This document shows, piece after piece, positions 22,771-32,129 of a stretch of DNA of 64,000 nucleotides. Position 1 is the stretch's first letter; each line of letters begins with the position of its first letter. The notes beneath the pieces are model-generated. The model searched no databases. It saw only the letters and a list, made by a program, of their open reading frames with translations, and had not been told where the DNA came from. The position numbers and the translations under genes were made by a program. Source of the stretch: Cubamyces lactineus (lineage: Eukaryota; Basidiomycota; Agaricomycetes; Polyporales; Polyporaceae). Where the stretch lies: assembly GCA_022376465.1 (NCBI GenBank), contig JACDTU010000014.1, forward strand, positions 744,001 to 808,000, written 5' to 3'.

Positions 22771-24194
22771 TGCGAATCGTCCACAGTCTTGAGCCGCTCA
22801 ACAAGGTTACCATTCAGCACTCCGGAGTCCCTCCCACTCCAGACTACCTCGCGGAGCAGTTCGCGGGACGTCCTTGCAGCGCTATCTTTGACCTCTATGT
22901 TGGCTATGACGAGCGCCTGATATCAGAGGCTTCGCGCGACCTCACCACCTTCCAGACACCCTTCGGAGCCTTGCGACACTGTACTCTGCCCATGGGCTGG
23001 TCTAATTCTGTCCCTATCTTCCATGACGACGTCACCTACATCCTGCGACCCGAGATCCCAGACATCACGGTGCCCTACATCGACGATGTACCCTGCAAGG
23101 GGCCTGAGTCTGACTACCGCGACGAAGGAGGGTCGTACGAGACCATACCTGCGAACCCAGGCATTCACCGCTTCGTGTGGGAGCATTTCCAGAACATCAA
23201 TCGCGTGGTTCAGCGAATGAAGTACGCTGGCGGGACTTTCTCTGGCATCAAGTCGCTACTCTGTGCGCGCGAAATCATGGTCGTTGGGCATCGTTGTACG
23301 CCTGAAGGAAGGCTACCAGACGAGTCGCGAGTGAAGGCTATTACGAACTGGGGACCCTGCAAGGATCTGTCTGAGGTCCGCGCGTTCCTGGGCACGGTTG
23401 GCGTCGCGCGAATCTTCATTCGCAACTTCGCGAAACGCGCGCACCACCTGGTCAAGCTCACCCGCAAGGACACTCCCTTTGAGTTTGGGCCTTTGCAACT
23501 CGCCGCGATGGATGATCTCAAGCGAGCTCTATTGGATTCTGAAGCCTTGCGAGCACTCGACTACGAATCCCCCGCACCAGTCATCCTTGCCGTCGACACC
23601 TCCTACATTGTGGTCGGTTTCCACCTGTGCCAATGCGACGAAGAGAACCCAAAGAAGCGCTACTATAGTCGCTTTGGATCCATTACCCTCAATGATCGCG
23701 AGTCGCGTTTTTCGCAGCCAAAGCTCGAGCTCTACGGCCTCTTTCGCGCCCTGCAGGCAATGAAGCTCTACCTCATCGGAGTTCGCAACCTAGTCGTCGA
23801 AGTTGATGCAAGATACATCCGCGGAATGCTCAACAACCCAGACCTGGCCCCTAGCACTAGCATGAACCGCTGGATTGTCGCCATCCTCACCTTCCACTTC
23901 CACCTAGTTCATGTCCCCGGCACTTCGCACAGCCCAGATGGACTCTCGCGACGACCTGCGCAGCCTGGAGACGATCCCGCGGAGAGCCAGGATGACTTCG
24001 AGGACTGGATCGACCGCGTACACGGCTTCATCCACCAAGTCCTTCCCCTTCCCGCGAAAGCGAGGCATTCCCACCCAGACCCTATCCACCTGTTTGCGCT
24101 GTCAGAGGCGACTGAGGACAGTCGTGATTTCAGTGAGGGGGAGGATCCAAGTCGAGAGGCAAGCCAGGCGACAGGCAAGGATCCAGAGTCGTAG
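22771..24194 (+). pseudogene. Gypsy D pol: RT core, RNase H
   Basis: Continuation of the RT after P2. Blocks recognisable in order: FDLYVGYDE near 22890 (first catalytic Asp region), FGALRHCTLPMGWSNS near 22970, the catalytic YIDDVP box near 23080, the thumb region (AFLGTVGVAR near 23385), and an RNase H-like domain with VDTSYIVVGF near 23600 and the terminal VPGTSHSPDGLSRRP near 23920. The frame ends at TAG 24192-24194, but the same frame remains open into integrase, so this stop is a single nonsense codon, plausibly from CAG. A purine tract resembling the 3' polypurine tract lies at its end (24131-24142). Confidence 0.85.
24114..24145 (+). promoter_or_regulatory. Internal copy of the polypurine-tract region
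   Basis: GGACAGTCGTGATTTCAGTG followed by AGGGGGAGGA closely matches the 30-nt segment directly before the 3' LTR (30358-30387). It sits between RNase H and integrase. By analogy with central polypurine tracts in Ty1 and lentiviruses it could be a second plus-strand start; this is inferred only from the repeat. Confidence 0.4.
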
Positions 24195-25742
24195 GAGACC
24201 TCACGCGCGAGCCGTGCAGTGACAAGAGCTGCCATCCGAGTCGCGTCAGAGGAGGAAGCGCAGACTATCAAGGAGCCGGACGGACCAGAGGAGCTACCCC
24301 ATTCTGAAGCAACTCAGCGTGCGGAGGAGAGACTTCGCATGGTCGCGACATGGCTGCAGAACCTTCAGAGGCCGCAAGCGCTCTTGGACGCCGCGTATCA
24401 GTCCTTCATCAAGTATGCGCAAGGCTTCTTCATGGACAACGCAGGGAGGCTATGGAAGAAGGACCCGCAGGGACGGCACAAGGTGGTAGTCTGGCGCGAG
24501 CGAAGACTGGACATCCTGCGCGAAGCACACGACCAGCTCGGGCACCGCGGACGTTATGCGACACTACAGCTCATTGCGGAGCGATTCTGGTGGCCCAACC
24601 TTGGCGAAGACGCAACTTGGTATGTCAAGACGTGTCACCTCTGTCAGCTGCGACAGCACCGCCAAGTCCTCGTTCCCCCAACCGTCGCGAAGCCTGGAGG
24701 TCTCTGTACACGCTGGCATATTGACACTATGAAGATGCCCAATTTGGGTGGATACACTATGATTGTGGTCGCGCGATGCTCTGTCTCCGCCTGGGTCGAA
24801 TGGCGAATGCTCCGCACAGAGAACGAGAAGACTCTAGGCGACTTCATGTTCCAGGACCTACTCTGTCGCTGGGGCGCGATAGTCGAACTAGTCACTGACA
24901 ACGGCTCAGCCTTCGTTAGCGCTGCGCGCGAACTCGAGCGATGGTTCAACCTGAACCACATCAAGATCAGCCCCTACAACTCGAAGGCGAACGGCATTGT
25001 GGAGCGCTCGCACTTCGACACTCGCCAGATCCTGTTTAAGGCTTGTGGTGGCGATCAGCGGAAGTGGTCGCAAGTTGCACACTACGCCTTTTGGGCAGAG
25101 CGTGTTACAGTTCGCAAGCGTATGGGTTGCTCGCCGTACTTCGCAGTCACAGGATGCCACCCAGTCCTGCCTATGGACATCGCGGAGGCGACATACCTGC
25201 TTCCCCCGCCTGAGGGAATTATGGCGACCGAAGACCTCATCGCGCGAAGGGCTCTCGAACTGCAAAAGCGACAAGATCAGCTAGCGCAACTCAATACCCG
25301 CGTCTACGCTGCGAGGGTCGCAGCAGCGAAGAAGTTCGAGGAGAAGCACGCGACGACCATCCGCGACTACGACTTCGCCACAGGCTCACTGGTTCTTATG
25401 CGACACACTCAGATCAAGAAGAGCCTCAACCGCAAGATGCGACCTCGCTACACAGGACCACTAGTTGTGGTGTCGCGAAACCACGGAGGTGCCTACGTAC
25501 TCTGCGAGTTGGACGGATCTGTCTTGCACAGAGCCATTGCGGCCTTCCGACTCATTCCCTACCTTGCGCGAAAAGCTATCCCACTCCCTCCAAACTTCGT
25601 CGACATTTCCGAGAAGCGTCTCTCCGAGCTCATCCGCTCGCAAGACGATGGCGAAGACGACCCCGAACCCGAGGTGACCCGCGAGCCAGATGACGTCCAG
25701 GCGAGCGACGAAGAAGTCAGCGAAGTTTCTATAGACGACTAG
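24195..25742 (+). CDS. Gypsy D integrase
   Basis: C-terminal pol domain; the frame is continuous with RT-RNaseH but separated by the TAG at 24192-24194. The zinc-binding HHCC region is complete near 24530-24640 (HDQLGH ... CHLCQ). The catalytic core shows the first Asp in WHIDTMKMP near 24715, the second Asp in VTDNGSAF near 24895 and the Glu in NGIVERSHFDT near 24995. The C-terminal region has a basic segment and an acidic tail, with no chromodomain, unlike element C. Function would be insertion of D cDNA. Uninterrupted to the TAG at 25740-25742. Confidence 0.88.
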   Translation, partial: ETSRASRAVTRAAIRVASEEEAQTIKEPDGPEELPHSEATQRAEERLRMVATWLQNLQRPQALLDAAYQSFIKYAQGFFMDNAGRLWKKDPQGRHKVVVWRERRLDILREAHDQLGHRGRYATLQLIAERFWWPNLGEDATWYVKTCHLCQLRQHRQVLVPPTVAKPGGLCTRWHIDTMKMPNLGGYTMIVVARCSVSAWVEWRMLRTENEKTLGDFMFQDLLCRWGAIVELVTDNGSAFVSAARELERWFNLNHIKISPYNSKANGIVERSHFDTRQILFKACGGDQRKWSQVAHYAFWAERVTVRKRMGCSPYFAVTGCHPVLPMDIAEATYLLPPPEGIMATEDLIARRALELQKRQDQLAQLNTRVYAARVAAAKKFEEKHATTIRDYDFATGSLVLMRHTQIKKSLNRKMRPRYTGPLVVVSRNHGGAYVLCELDGSVLHRAIAAFRLIPYLARKAIPLPPNFVDISEKRLSELIRSQDDGEDDPEPEVTREPDDVQASDEEVSEVSIDD

Positions 25743-26255
25743 CGACCCTCCTACCAATATTCGCACATGTACACATATTGTTCCCTATCTCAAATCCCAT
25801 CCCTTTTCATCGCATCTCCTTATCTGTGCACGTTTTCAGTCATTCCTTTGAGAACTTACGAGTTTCGCGCGAAACCAACCACACGCTCCCTCTTCCCCTT
25901 CTTGCAGCCTACATACTGAACACACACCGGTTCGCGAGCTGTACAATTTTCTTCTATTGAGTTTTTCTCTATATACCTTGGACAGCGGCGACAATACCTA
26001 CAGGCGAGAGGCACTAACTATCAACAGGTCCAAACGCGAAACAGAGGAGGAGGAGGGCGAGCCTAAGAACCAGGTGTACAAGTCCGCGACGATCAACTGG
26101 GCCACTTGCATATCGTACCGAGACCCGCGGCGATGACTACCGTACTCGCGATATACCTCTCCATGCGCCAAGCGCCGCAGGCGCTGCACAAGAGTCCAAG
26201 AAACTGCGTACGCGACCGATATCTACAAGTCCGCGAGGCGAAGATGGAGCACCCA
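25743..26255. other. Gap between D pol and antisense gene 1
   Basis: No long ORF. A possible short plus-strand intron (GTACAATTTTC near 25937, branch-like CTAAC, acceptor CAACAG at about 26030) precedes a short open Glu-rich stretch to about 26139. Too short to call as a gene. Confidence 0.3.
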
Positions 26256-28361
26256 CTACTTCTGCGAGCTGGAGCCCGCAGCGGCGCCTGCGCTAGTGCC
26301 AGCACCCCCCTCAGGATCGTCCGGGTGCGGCGCGCCATTCGGGTACATCTCCGGGTTGAGGCGAACGAGCTCCGCAATCAGCTGCTGGATGCGCTGGTGC
26401 TGGTCGGAGGCGATAGCGCCGTACGCCTGGCAGCGCGCACTCGCGAAGTCGGGCTCGAGGCGGAGGGCAGTGAGGTGGAGCGCGCCGATGTTTGTGACAT
26501 TGGGCAGAGCAGCGGAGTATGCCTCGCGGAGGTCGCTCTGCCAGCGAAGAGCCTGCTGCAGGTATCCGCCGAGGAGCTGGCGGAAGCGTGCGGTCTCATC
26601 CTCCAAGAACGCGTCGACCATCTGCACACCTGGCGGGCTCGAAGTGAGGTAAGCTGGCGCAGGGTTCAGCACCAGCTGAGGCGGCAGGGGAGGGAGAAGA
26701 GGCAGGGCGGGATCAGCCGCGAAAGTAGGTGGCGGGACAGAGGCAGGGCTTGCGACAGGAGGGACCCGCGCGAAGAGCTGTGTCGCGGGGTTGCGAGGGA
26801 GTGTCCCAGCAGCGGAGGCCGCAGCGAGCGACGTGCGAGGAGCCGCGACCTCAGGAACCGAAGGGCTGACTGCCAGCACACCTGCTACCGGAGAGTCAGC
26901 TACCAACGATCTCGCAGCACTCGCGGACGGCCTACTCGGAGTCTCCGCAGAGTCGCGCCCGCGCGACACAACACGAGTGGCGGGAGTCACCTGGGACTGG
27001 AGGAATCAGCCTAGCACCGCGCGGACGAGACCTAGTACTGGCAACTTACCAAGACAAAGGCGCGGTTGGGCCGCGAAGAGGACCCGGCCACTGGAGTAAC
27101 CACCCGAGGAGTTGCGACGGCCTTACCCTCGGCCGCCTTACCTACGGGGCGAGGGCACGGTTTCGCGGAAGAACCAGAAGCAACCCTCCCTGTAGCGGGA
27201 GAAGGTGTCGCAGCCTGGCGCACCTCAGGCTCCTTGCTGCCAACGTCTCCCTTGCGGTAGTCCTTGACGTACTTGGGCAGGTCGCTCTCCCGGACGTTGC
27301 GCTGCGCCATAATCTCAGAGGCGGTCTCCGCGGCGACGCGAATGGCTGCGAGACACCGAGGGACACTGTTAGTCAGGTTCGCGAGTTCACCCCGAGGCCA
27401 CTCACCGCGGTCATACCCCTCGCTGTCATACCACTCCGCATACAGCTGGTTCCCCTCGATATAGCAGCCACTGCGGTCGAAGAAGCAGTGGTCGCACTTC
27501 GGGAGGTTCGCGTGCAGGATGCACTCCCTGTTCTTGCAGCGGAGGCACTAGCCAGGACAGTCAGCGATTTTGCGGGAGCTACAGGACGCCTTAGACTTAC
27601 CCCGCGACTTGCGCGCTTCGCGCCTGGAGCGAACGCCACTGGGAGCTGAACAGGAGGCTCGCGGCGGGCTTTCTTGGGGGCGCGAGAAGAGGTTTTGGCC
27701 TTAGGGGCCTCCTCGACTTCTTCCACCTCAGCAGAAGGGGAGCGATCGTGCTTTGCGGATGCGCGCGAGGCCTGACTGACGCTTTCCTTGCCCTTACCCT
27801 TGTTCTGGCTACGGGTCGCGCGACCTGCTGAGGAAGGGGTGGGGACCTTTTGCACGTACCGGGTGTCCCGCAGGCCGCCCACAGCACTGGCATCATCCTC
27901 CAACTCGTCGTGCTCCTCCTCTTCAACCTCGGAGCTCTCCGCCTTACTCTGTTGCTCGCGGATCCGCACCTCGTGTGTCACAACCGTACCGTCCGTCGCG
28001 AGCCGATAGAAGCCCTCGCGGTACAATGGGTGCCGCCAGGGGCCGTGTTCGCGGCTAGTACCCTTCCACACCTCTGAGTCCGCGACGTCTGCAGATGCCT
28101 TCACCACGCGGTCCACTAGTTCCTCTAAGAGATCTGGGCTCGCGCCAGCGCTCTGCAGCTCCTCCTATCCCTAAGGGTCAATCGCGCAAGGAGGGGGAGA
28201 CCGCTAAAGGCAGGGCTTACCAAAACTGTGAGGATTTGACTGGTCGCGCTCTCATAGTCCTCTACCTCAGCACTACCCTCTGGGTAGCACTTCCAGAGCT
28301 CGTCGAAAGCTTGACGGCCGGCACGGATGGCCTCGCGATCAGGAAAGGGAGCAGTGGACAT
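26256..28361 (-). CDS. Antisense spliced gene 1 inside Gypsy D, cysteine cluster
   Basis: Function unknown. Four minus-strand exons (28361-28221, 28122-27601, 27547-27050, 26990-26256) join at phase 0 and give 631 codons without a stop. Donors are GTAAGC, GTAAGT and GTAAGT; all introns end in AG; lengths are 98, 53 and 59 nt. Exon 2 encodes an acidic then Lys/Arg-rich, disordered region with nuclear-localisation-like clusters. Exon 3 starts with a compact cysteine cluster, CX2CX4CX8CX2CX6C (27547-27470), that looks zinc-binding and is followed by an aromatic segment. Exon 4 is Ala/Pro-rich and then helical, with a Gly/Ala/Ser tail. It runs opposite to gag-pol. A nucleic-acid-binding or regulatory role for the retroelement is possible but unproven. 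The exact start (28361 or upstream) is uncertain. Confidence 0.7.
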
Positions 28362-28837
28362 AGCGGCGAGGGACAAGATGAGCAAGAAGGGAGTACCCAA
28401 GAAAGTGCGAACAAGGGGGAAGCGCAGCGGGACTTCGCCAGTCCCCTCCTACCTTTATGTCTTCCCCGCGGGCACCTTCGCACGCCTAGGCGACCCTGAA
28501 TCCAACTCCAGCGAACTCTGCGAGCGCTTTGTGCGAGCTTCTCTTTGACACACACCTTTCTAGCGACGGGCGCTACCCGCGCAAACTCTATTGTCTTCTG
28601 GTGGCGGTGCGCCTCTCACAAAGGGGTACCGCGAGCGATCCCCCTTGGCGTTGCGAACAATGCAGACTGGGGAGCGGGGTTGGCCGATGGTGGCGGAGTT
28701 CTAGCAGTGGGACATATTCAAGGTCCCTTCGCGAGGAGGGCCATGCGAGCGAAGAACAGGGATTTTCGCGCGAATTGGAAGAAGCTCACATCCTCAAACT
28801 CTATTCTGCCAGGCCGCAGTCCTAGCGTTCCGCCGCT

Positions 28838-30299
28838 CTACTCCACACTGTTGCCCCTGTCTGCAAGACGCCCCTGAAGCCTCTGGCGTGCGCGAGTACT
28901 CTCTTCGCCACCAGTGTCCGATTCGCAGGCTACGAGCTCGCAGTCCACTTCGCGCGAGAGACGGTGGGTCGCGACGATGATGTCTTGGGCCCGCGCGAGG
29001 GACATGAACCGTTCAGGTCCCGCGCGGTAGAGCACCTGGTTCATACTCTGGAGTTCGTCGCGATACTTGGCTAGGCGAGCCCTCGCGCTGCGGTACTGGA
29101 GTCGCGCAATATCCTGCTGCGCAAGGAAGGCGCCGTCGCGGAACTTGGCAAGTAGTTCCGGCGCGAGGCTCTCGTGGCGAAGGGCAGCTTCGATGCGTCG
29201 CAATATAGGCTCTACCCCCCCAGATCCGTGGCAGATGGACAAGAAGGCGCGCTACAGGATATGTCTTAGTGGCCTCGGTTTGCGTCATACACAAGGGGTC
29301 ATACCAAGCGAAAGACGCATTCCTCCACCGCAGCGACCCAATCTTCAAGCGCGGAGCCTTCTGACTCATGCATGAACTCCAGTTCGGCAACTTGGGCTTC
29401 GAGTTGATCGCGCGCGAGCTGCTCAGTCTCCAGACGGAGGCCCACGACCGCATCAGCGATTCCAGGGAGAGTATTCATGTCGCGAGTGCTCGCGAGATCA
29501 GGGCGCTGGGGACGCACATTTATATGACCAGATATCACTCGCATCTCATCGATAAACTCGTCTGGTGTTCGCCACAGGCCCAGGTCTCCGGTCTAAACTA
29601 CCGCGAGGCTCACCACGCTCCTCCTACACGTGGACGTTCGCTCCTCTCATTCCCTACCACCTTTCCCCCTTTACTCGCGCTGCAGCAAGTCTAGACCTCG
29701 CAGGGACTCTTCCAGCCACTCCTGCTCTAGCCGCGACACGCCTTCCAATACTTCGCGCACCCGTATCACGTCTCCCGCGGGTGTAGGACGGAGGCGGAGG
29801 ATCACACCCTGGATGGCTTCAGCCCGCTGCGAAAGCAAGTCTAGCCGCGCGCGAAGCAGGTTTGTCCTGGTTGCACAAGTCCCGCGTGCAATCTGGCAGA
29901 GGCGCCGGCGCGCTGCACGAGCAAAGGAAGGCTCAATGACAGGCCCAGCGAGGGCCCGTCCTAACCGGTCGAGGACAGGCCGTAGTTCCTCGCTTCTCGC
30001 GGCAGTGGTGGCGAACGTCTCCTGCGAAGCGAGTATGAGCAGGTCCAGCACACACGTGAAAGCTGCGGGCAGCATACAAAGGCAGAAAGGAACGACTCAA
30101 GGGTAGCCTGCCACTCCTCCCTACGGGTTCGCCAGTCATCGCTATTGCGGAGGAAGTCTTCGCGCATCACCTCTAGGGCAAGCAGGCAGCGGTGGACTTG
30201 TGTATGGGCTGGTTCGCGCACTGTGCGCAGGAGTTCTTCGCAGATCACCTCCAGATCCCGCAAGGACATCATCGAGTGCGCCACAGTCCAGGGGCTCAT
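28838..30299 (-). CDS. Antisense spliced gene 2 inside Gypsy D, helical
   Basis: Function unknown. The 3' exons are clear: 29544-29305 and 29251-28838, joined at phase 0 across a 53-nt intron (donor GTATGA, acceptor TGTAG). They encode a helix-rich, Glu/Leu/Arg-rich protein ending at 28838. Upstream on the same strand lie further helical stretches: 30299-about 30095 (start MSPWTVAHSM) and 30075-29671, the latter running to a GTAAAG donor at 29673. These are probably 5' exons of the same gene, but linking them needs a two-base shift near 30080 and one or two mini-exons between 29670 and 29545, so the 5' model is uncertain and may be broken. It lies immediately upstream of gene 1 in the same orientation, starting about 90 bp from the 3' LTR. 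Confidence 0.5.
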
Positions 30300-30375
30300 G
30301 GAGAACGGGGCCGGCTATATACCCCTACAGATCCAATCCCCATAGTCGCACCGACTGGGGACAGTCGAGATCTCA

Positions 30376-30387
30376 GTGAGGGGGAGA
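30376..30387 (+). other. 3' polypurine tract of Gypsy D
   Basis: GTGAGGGGGAGA directly abuts the TGATGCG start of the 3' LTR, the position where plus-strand synthesis is primed. Confidence 0.75.
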
Positions 30388-31458
30388 TGATGCGCATGGT
30401 GCCGGTCCAGACCCAGAGCAAGGGGGGCTATCGCTGCGGTGCCTCCTCTCCTTCGGCAGTGGTTCCATCTATTCCTTTGCCAGTCGCGACCTCGCGCGAC
30501 GCTTTGCACGTCCGCAGGACCCTTCGCGCATACCTGGAGCACTCGCGCCTGCACGCTTGGACTCCTGTGGGTCTCCCCTCCCCTCCCCTCGCCCTCGCGG
30601 ACGTGTTGTGCCCGGCTACGGACCGTATCGGCCGACGGAAACGACGCGGAATGGCGCCATATGGTGCGAGAGGTAGAGCAGAGCCTATAGGAAGCCATGG
30701 AGAGGCCGCGCGGCGAGCCGGCCTCGCGACGAGGCCACGCGGTCTTGCCAAGACCTGATGGACTGTAGCACAGGATCCCTTCTGTAAAGTACACGCCCCG
30801 AGGGCCAGACAACACAGATTCCCTTCCCCCCATACCCTTAGGGTCTCTCATTTGTGACATTTACGACCTTGCGAAATCTGCGAACTGCGAACTGTGAACT
30901 GCGAACTGCGAACTGCGAACTGCGAACTGCGAACTGCGAACTGCGAACTGCGAACTGCGAACTGCGAACTGCGAACTGCGAACTGCGAACTGCGAACTGC
31001 GAACTGCGAACTGCGAACTGCGAACTCTTGCGACAACCCTGCGAAGATCTGCGAAACCACTCTGCTGCGAAACGGCGTGAAGCCACGAGGATAGACTCCG
31101 CGAAACGTTTGCGAAACCGCGTGTTGCGAAAATCTGCGAAACTCCGCGACATTTGCGAAATCGACAGCCCGCGCTCCTCTCCCCTTGTCTCCTTCCCCCC
31201 TTCCTCCTCCCCAGTGTATCCGCGAACCCTTTCCCTGCGCTCTCACCGGTGTCGCATCCTTTGCAAAAGCCAGCCAACCCTCTCTACCCACTCCCTTTGG
31301 TCCTAGGCTTCGCTACGGTTCGCGCCAGACACAGGGCACCCGACTCCGACCTCCCCTCTCCTTCGCGTCCTTTCCCCTCCCCCTGCCAGCAGGCCTCGAC
31401 CTACAAAGGCTCTCGGCCTGAGTAGCATCCTTCCCTTACGGGTGGGTTAGACGCTTCA
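30388..31458 (+). repeat. 3' LTR of Gypsy D
   Basis: 1071 bp, TGATGCGCATGG...GACGCTTCA. Nearly identical to the two halves of the 5' LTR, plus 12 extra 7-bp units. Uninterrupted by P1, so P1 entered after D had integrated. Confidence 0.93.
30879..31025 (+). repeat. (TGCGAAC)21 array in 3' LTR of D
   Basis: Twenty-one 7-bp units, against nine in the 5' LTR. In both arrays the third unit is the variant TGTGAAC, so growth or loss happened downstream of that unit. Confidence 0.95.
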
Positions 31459-31519
31459 GCGCGGAGGTGACCGAGAAGCTTTCTGGGGTTAGGTTCTCCG
31501 CAAACTCAAAGTTAGGCAT
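31459..31519 (-). pseudogene. Element C ORF4, first codons
   Basis: ATG at 31519 on the minus strand opens about 20 codons that run into the gcgc duplication at the insertion of D. In the uninterrupted element they would lead directly into 10179-8935 in the same frame. The ATG overlaps the last codons and TAA (31512-31514) of the preceding small membrane ORF by 8 nt. Confidence 0.6.
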
Positions 31520-31664
31520 GGTTGGGGTAGATGGGGAGACTGTCGGCAGGGATGTCGCGGTGTTCAATGGTGAACTCGATGATACGAAGGTAGAGGACGG
31601 CGTAGGCGAGGATCCAGAGGAGAGTGAGTATGAAAGTGATGGTCATGCACACGACAACAATCAT
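31512..31664 (-). CDS. Element C ORF3: 50-aa membrane peptide
   Basis: Too short for many gene finders. ATG at 31664 overlaps the stop of the preceding ORF as ATGA. Residues 1-31 are nearly all hydrophobic (Val/Ile/Leu/Thr/Trp), making one transmembrane helix or signal anchor, followed by a short polar tail that ends at TAA 31512-31514. The ORF4 start codon overlaps its end. Tight coupling suggests translation by termination-reinitiation or origin as parts of one protein. No homologue recognised. Confidence 0.5.
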   Translation of the reverse strand: MIVVVCMTITFILTLLWILAYAVLYLRIIEFTIEHRDIPADSLPIYPNHA

Positions 31665-31885
31665 AAAGTCCGTTCGTCGTCAAACACGTTGGAGTGGGCA
31701 GGAATTCTTATCAGAAGTGGAGGCGATCGGTTGTCGGTGTGATGGAACTCGCGCTCGAGGGAGTCGTGAGTGAGGCACGATGCAACGCAAAGGATTGGAA
31801 GGCAAACGATAGCTGCGATGGTGGCGACGATGGTTGCGGGGACGGCGACAATGACGTAAGCAACTTGTCCGATGGAATGGGGCAT
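31661..31885 (-). CDS. Element C ORF2: 74-aa membrane protein
   Basis: Starts at 31885, immediately after TGA (31886-31888) of ORF1 and in the same frame (TGAATG). Residues about 8-38 form one long Val/Ala/Ile/Cys-rich hydrophobic segment; the C-terminal half is polar with an acidic end. The stop at 31661-31663 overlaps the ORF3 ATG. Because the frame is shared with ORF1, the TGA may be a mutated CGA and ORF1-ORF2 may once have been one protein with about three membrane spans. Confidence 0.5.
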   Translation of the reverse strand: MPHSIGQVAYVIVAVPATIVATIAAIVCLPILCVASCLTHDSLEREFHHTDNRSPPLLIRIPAHSNVFDDERTL

Positions 31886-32119
31886 TCACCAAGTGCTGGA
31901 GGGATCGCGGTTCTTAAGTGTTCGCTCCGTGATGCGAGTGTGGAGATCGGAGAGATTGAAGTGTAAGAAGGTGAGGATGGAGGTGAGGACAAGGGTGCAG
32001 TAAAGGGCGAAGATGAGTGTGGGGGATGGTTGGTCTCGGAGGGTGAAGTGGAGGAAGGCGAGTGTGGCGGAAACGAGGACGGCGCAGTAGAGGATGTGGA
32101 GCGATTCGAGGGAGGGCAT
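31886..32119 (-). CDS. Element C ORF1: 77-aa membrane protein
   Basis: ATG at 32119 lies 10 nt after the pol stop (32130-32132). Two hydrophobic segments, roughly residues 7-27 and 35-55, are separated by a short polar loop with a DQPSP turn, giving a predicted two-span hairpin and a polar C-terminus. Ends at TGA 31886-31888. Position right after integrase-chromodomain is where env-like genes of Gypsy elements occur, but the length is far below that of known envelope glycoproteins, so no such role is claimed. Confidence 0.5.
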   Translation of the reverse strand: MPSLESLHILYCAVLVSATLAFLHFTLRDQPSPTLIFALYCTLVLTSILTFLHFNLSDLHTRITERTLKNRDPSSTW

Positions 32120-32129
32120 GGTGAGAGAT

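Larger units (their letters stand above)
10180..31458 (+). mobile_element. Gypsy element D with antisense genes
   Basis: Ty3/Gypsy element in plus orientation inside ORF4 of element C, flanked by a 4-bp duplication gcgc (10176-10179 and 31459-31462). Order: 5' LTR, primer-binding site, gag, protease, RT-RNaseH, integrase, about 4.6 kb carrying two minus-strand spliced genes, polypurine tract, 3' LTR. It contains P1 in its 5' LTR and P2 in its RT. LTRs without P1 are 987 and 1071 bp; the 84-bp difference is exactly twelve 7-bp repeat units. Confidence 0.93.

Noticed and set aside
31661..32119. Classical retroviral envelope glycoprotein in element C
   Set aside because: The membrane ORFs are 50-77 residues with no long ectodomain, cysteine pattern or cleavage site; only position is suggestive.
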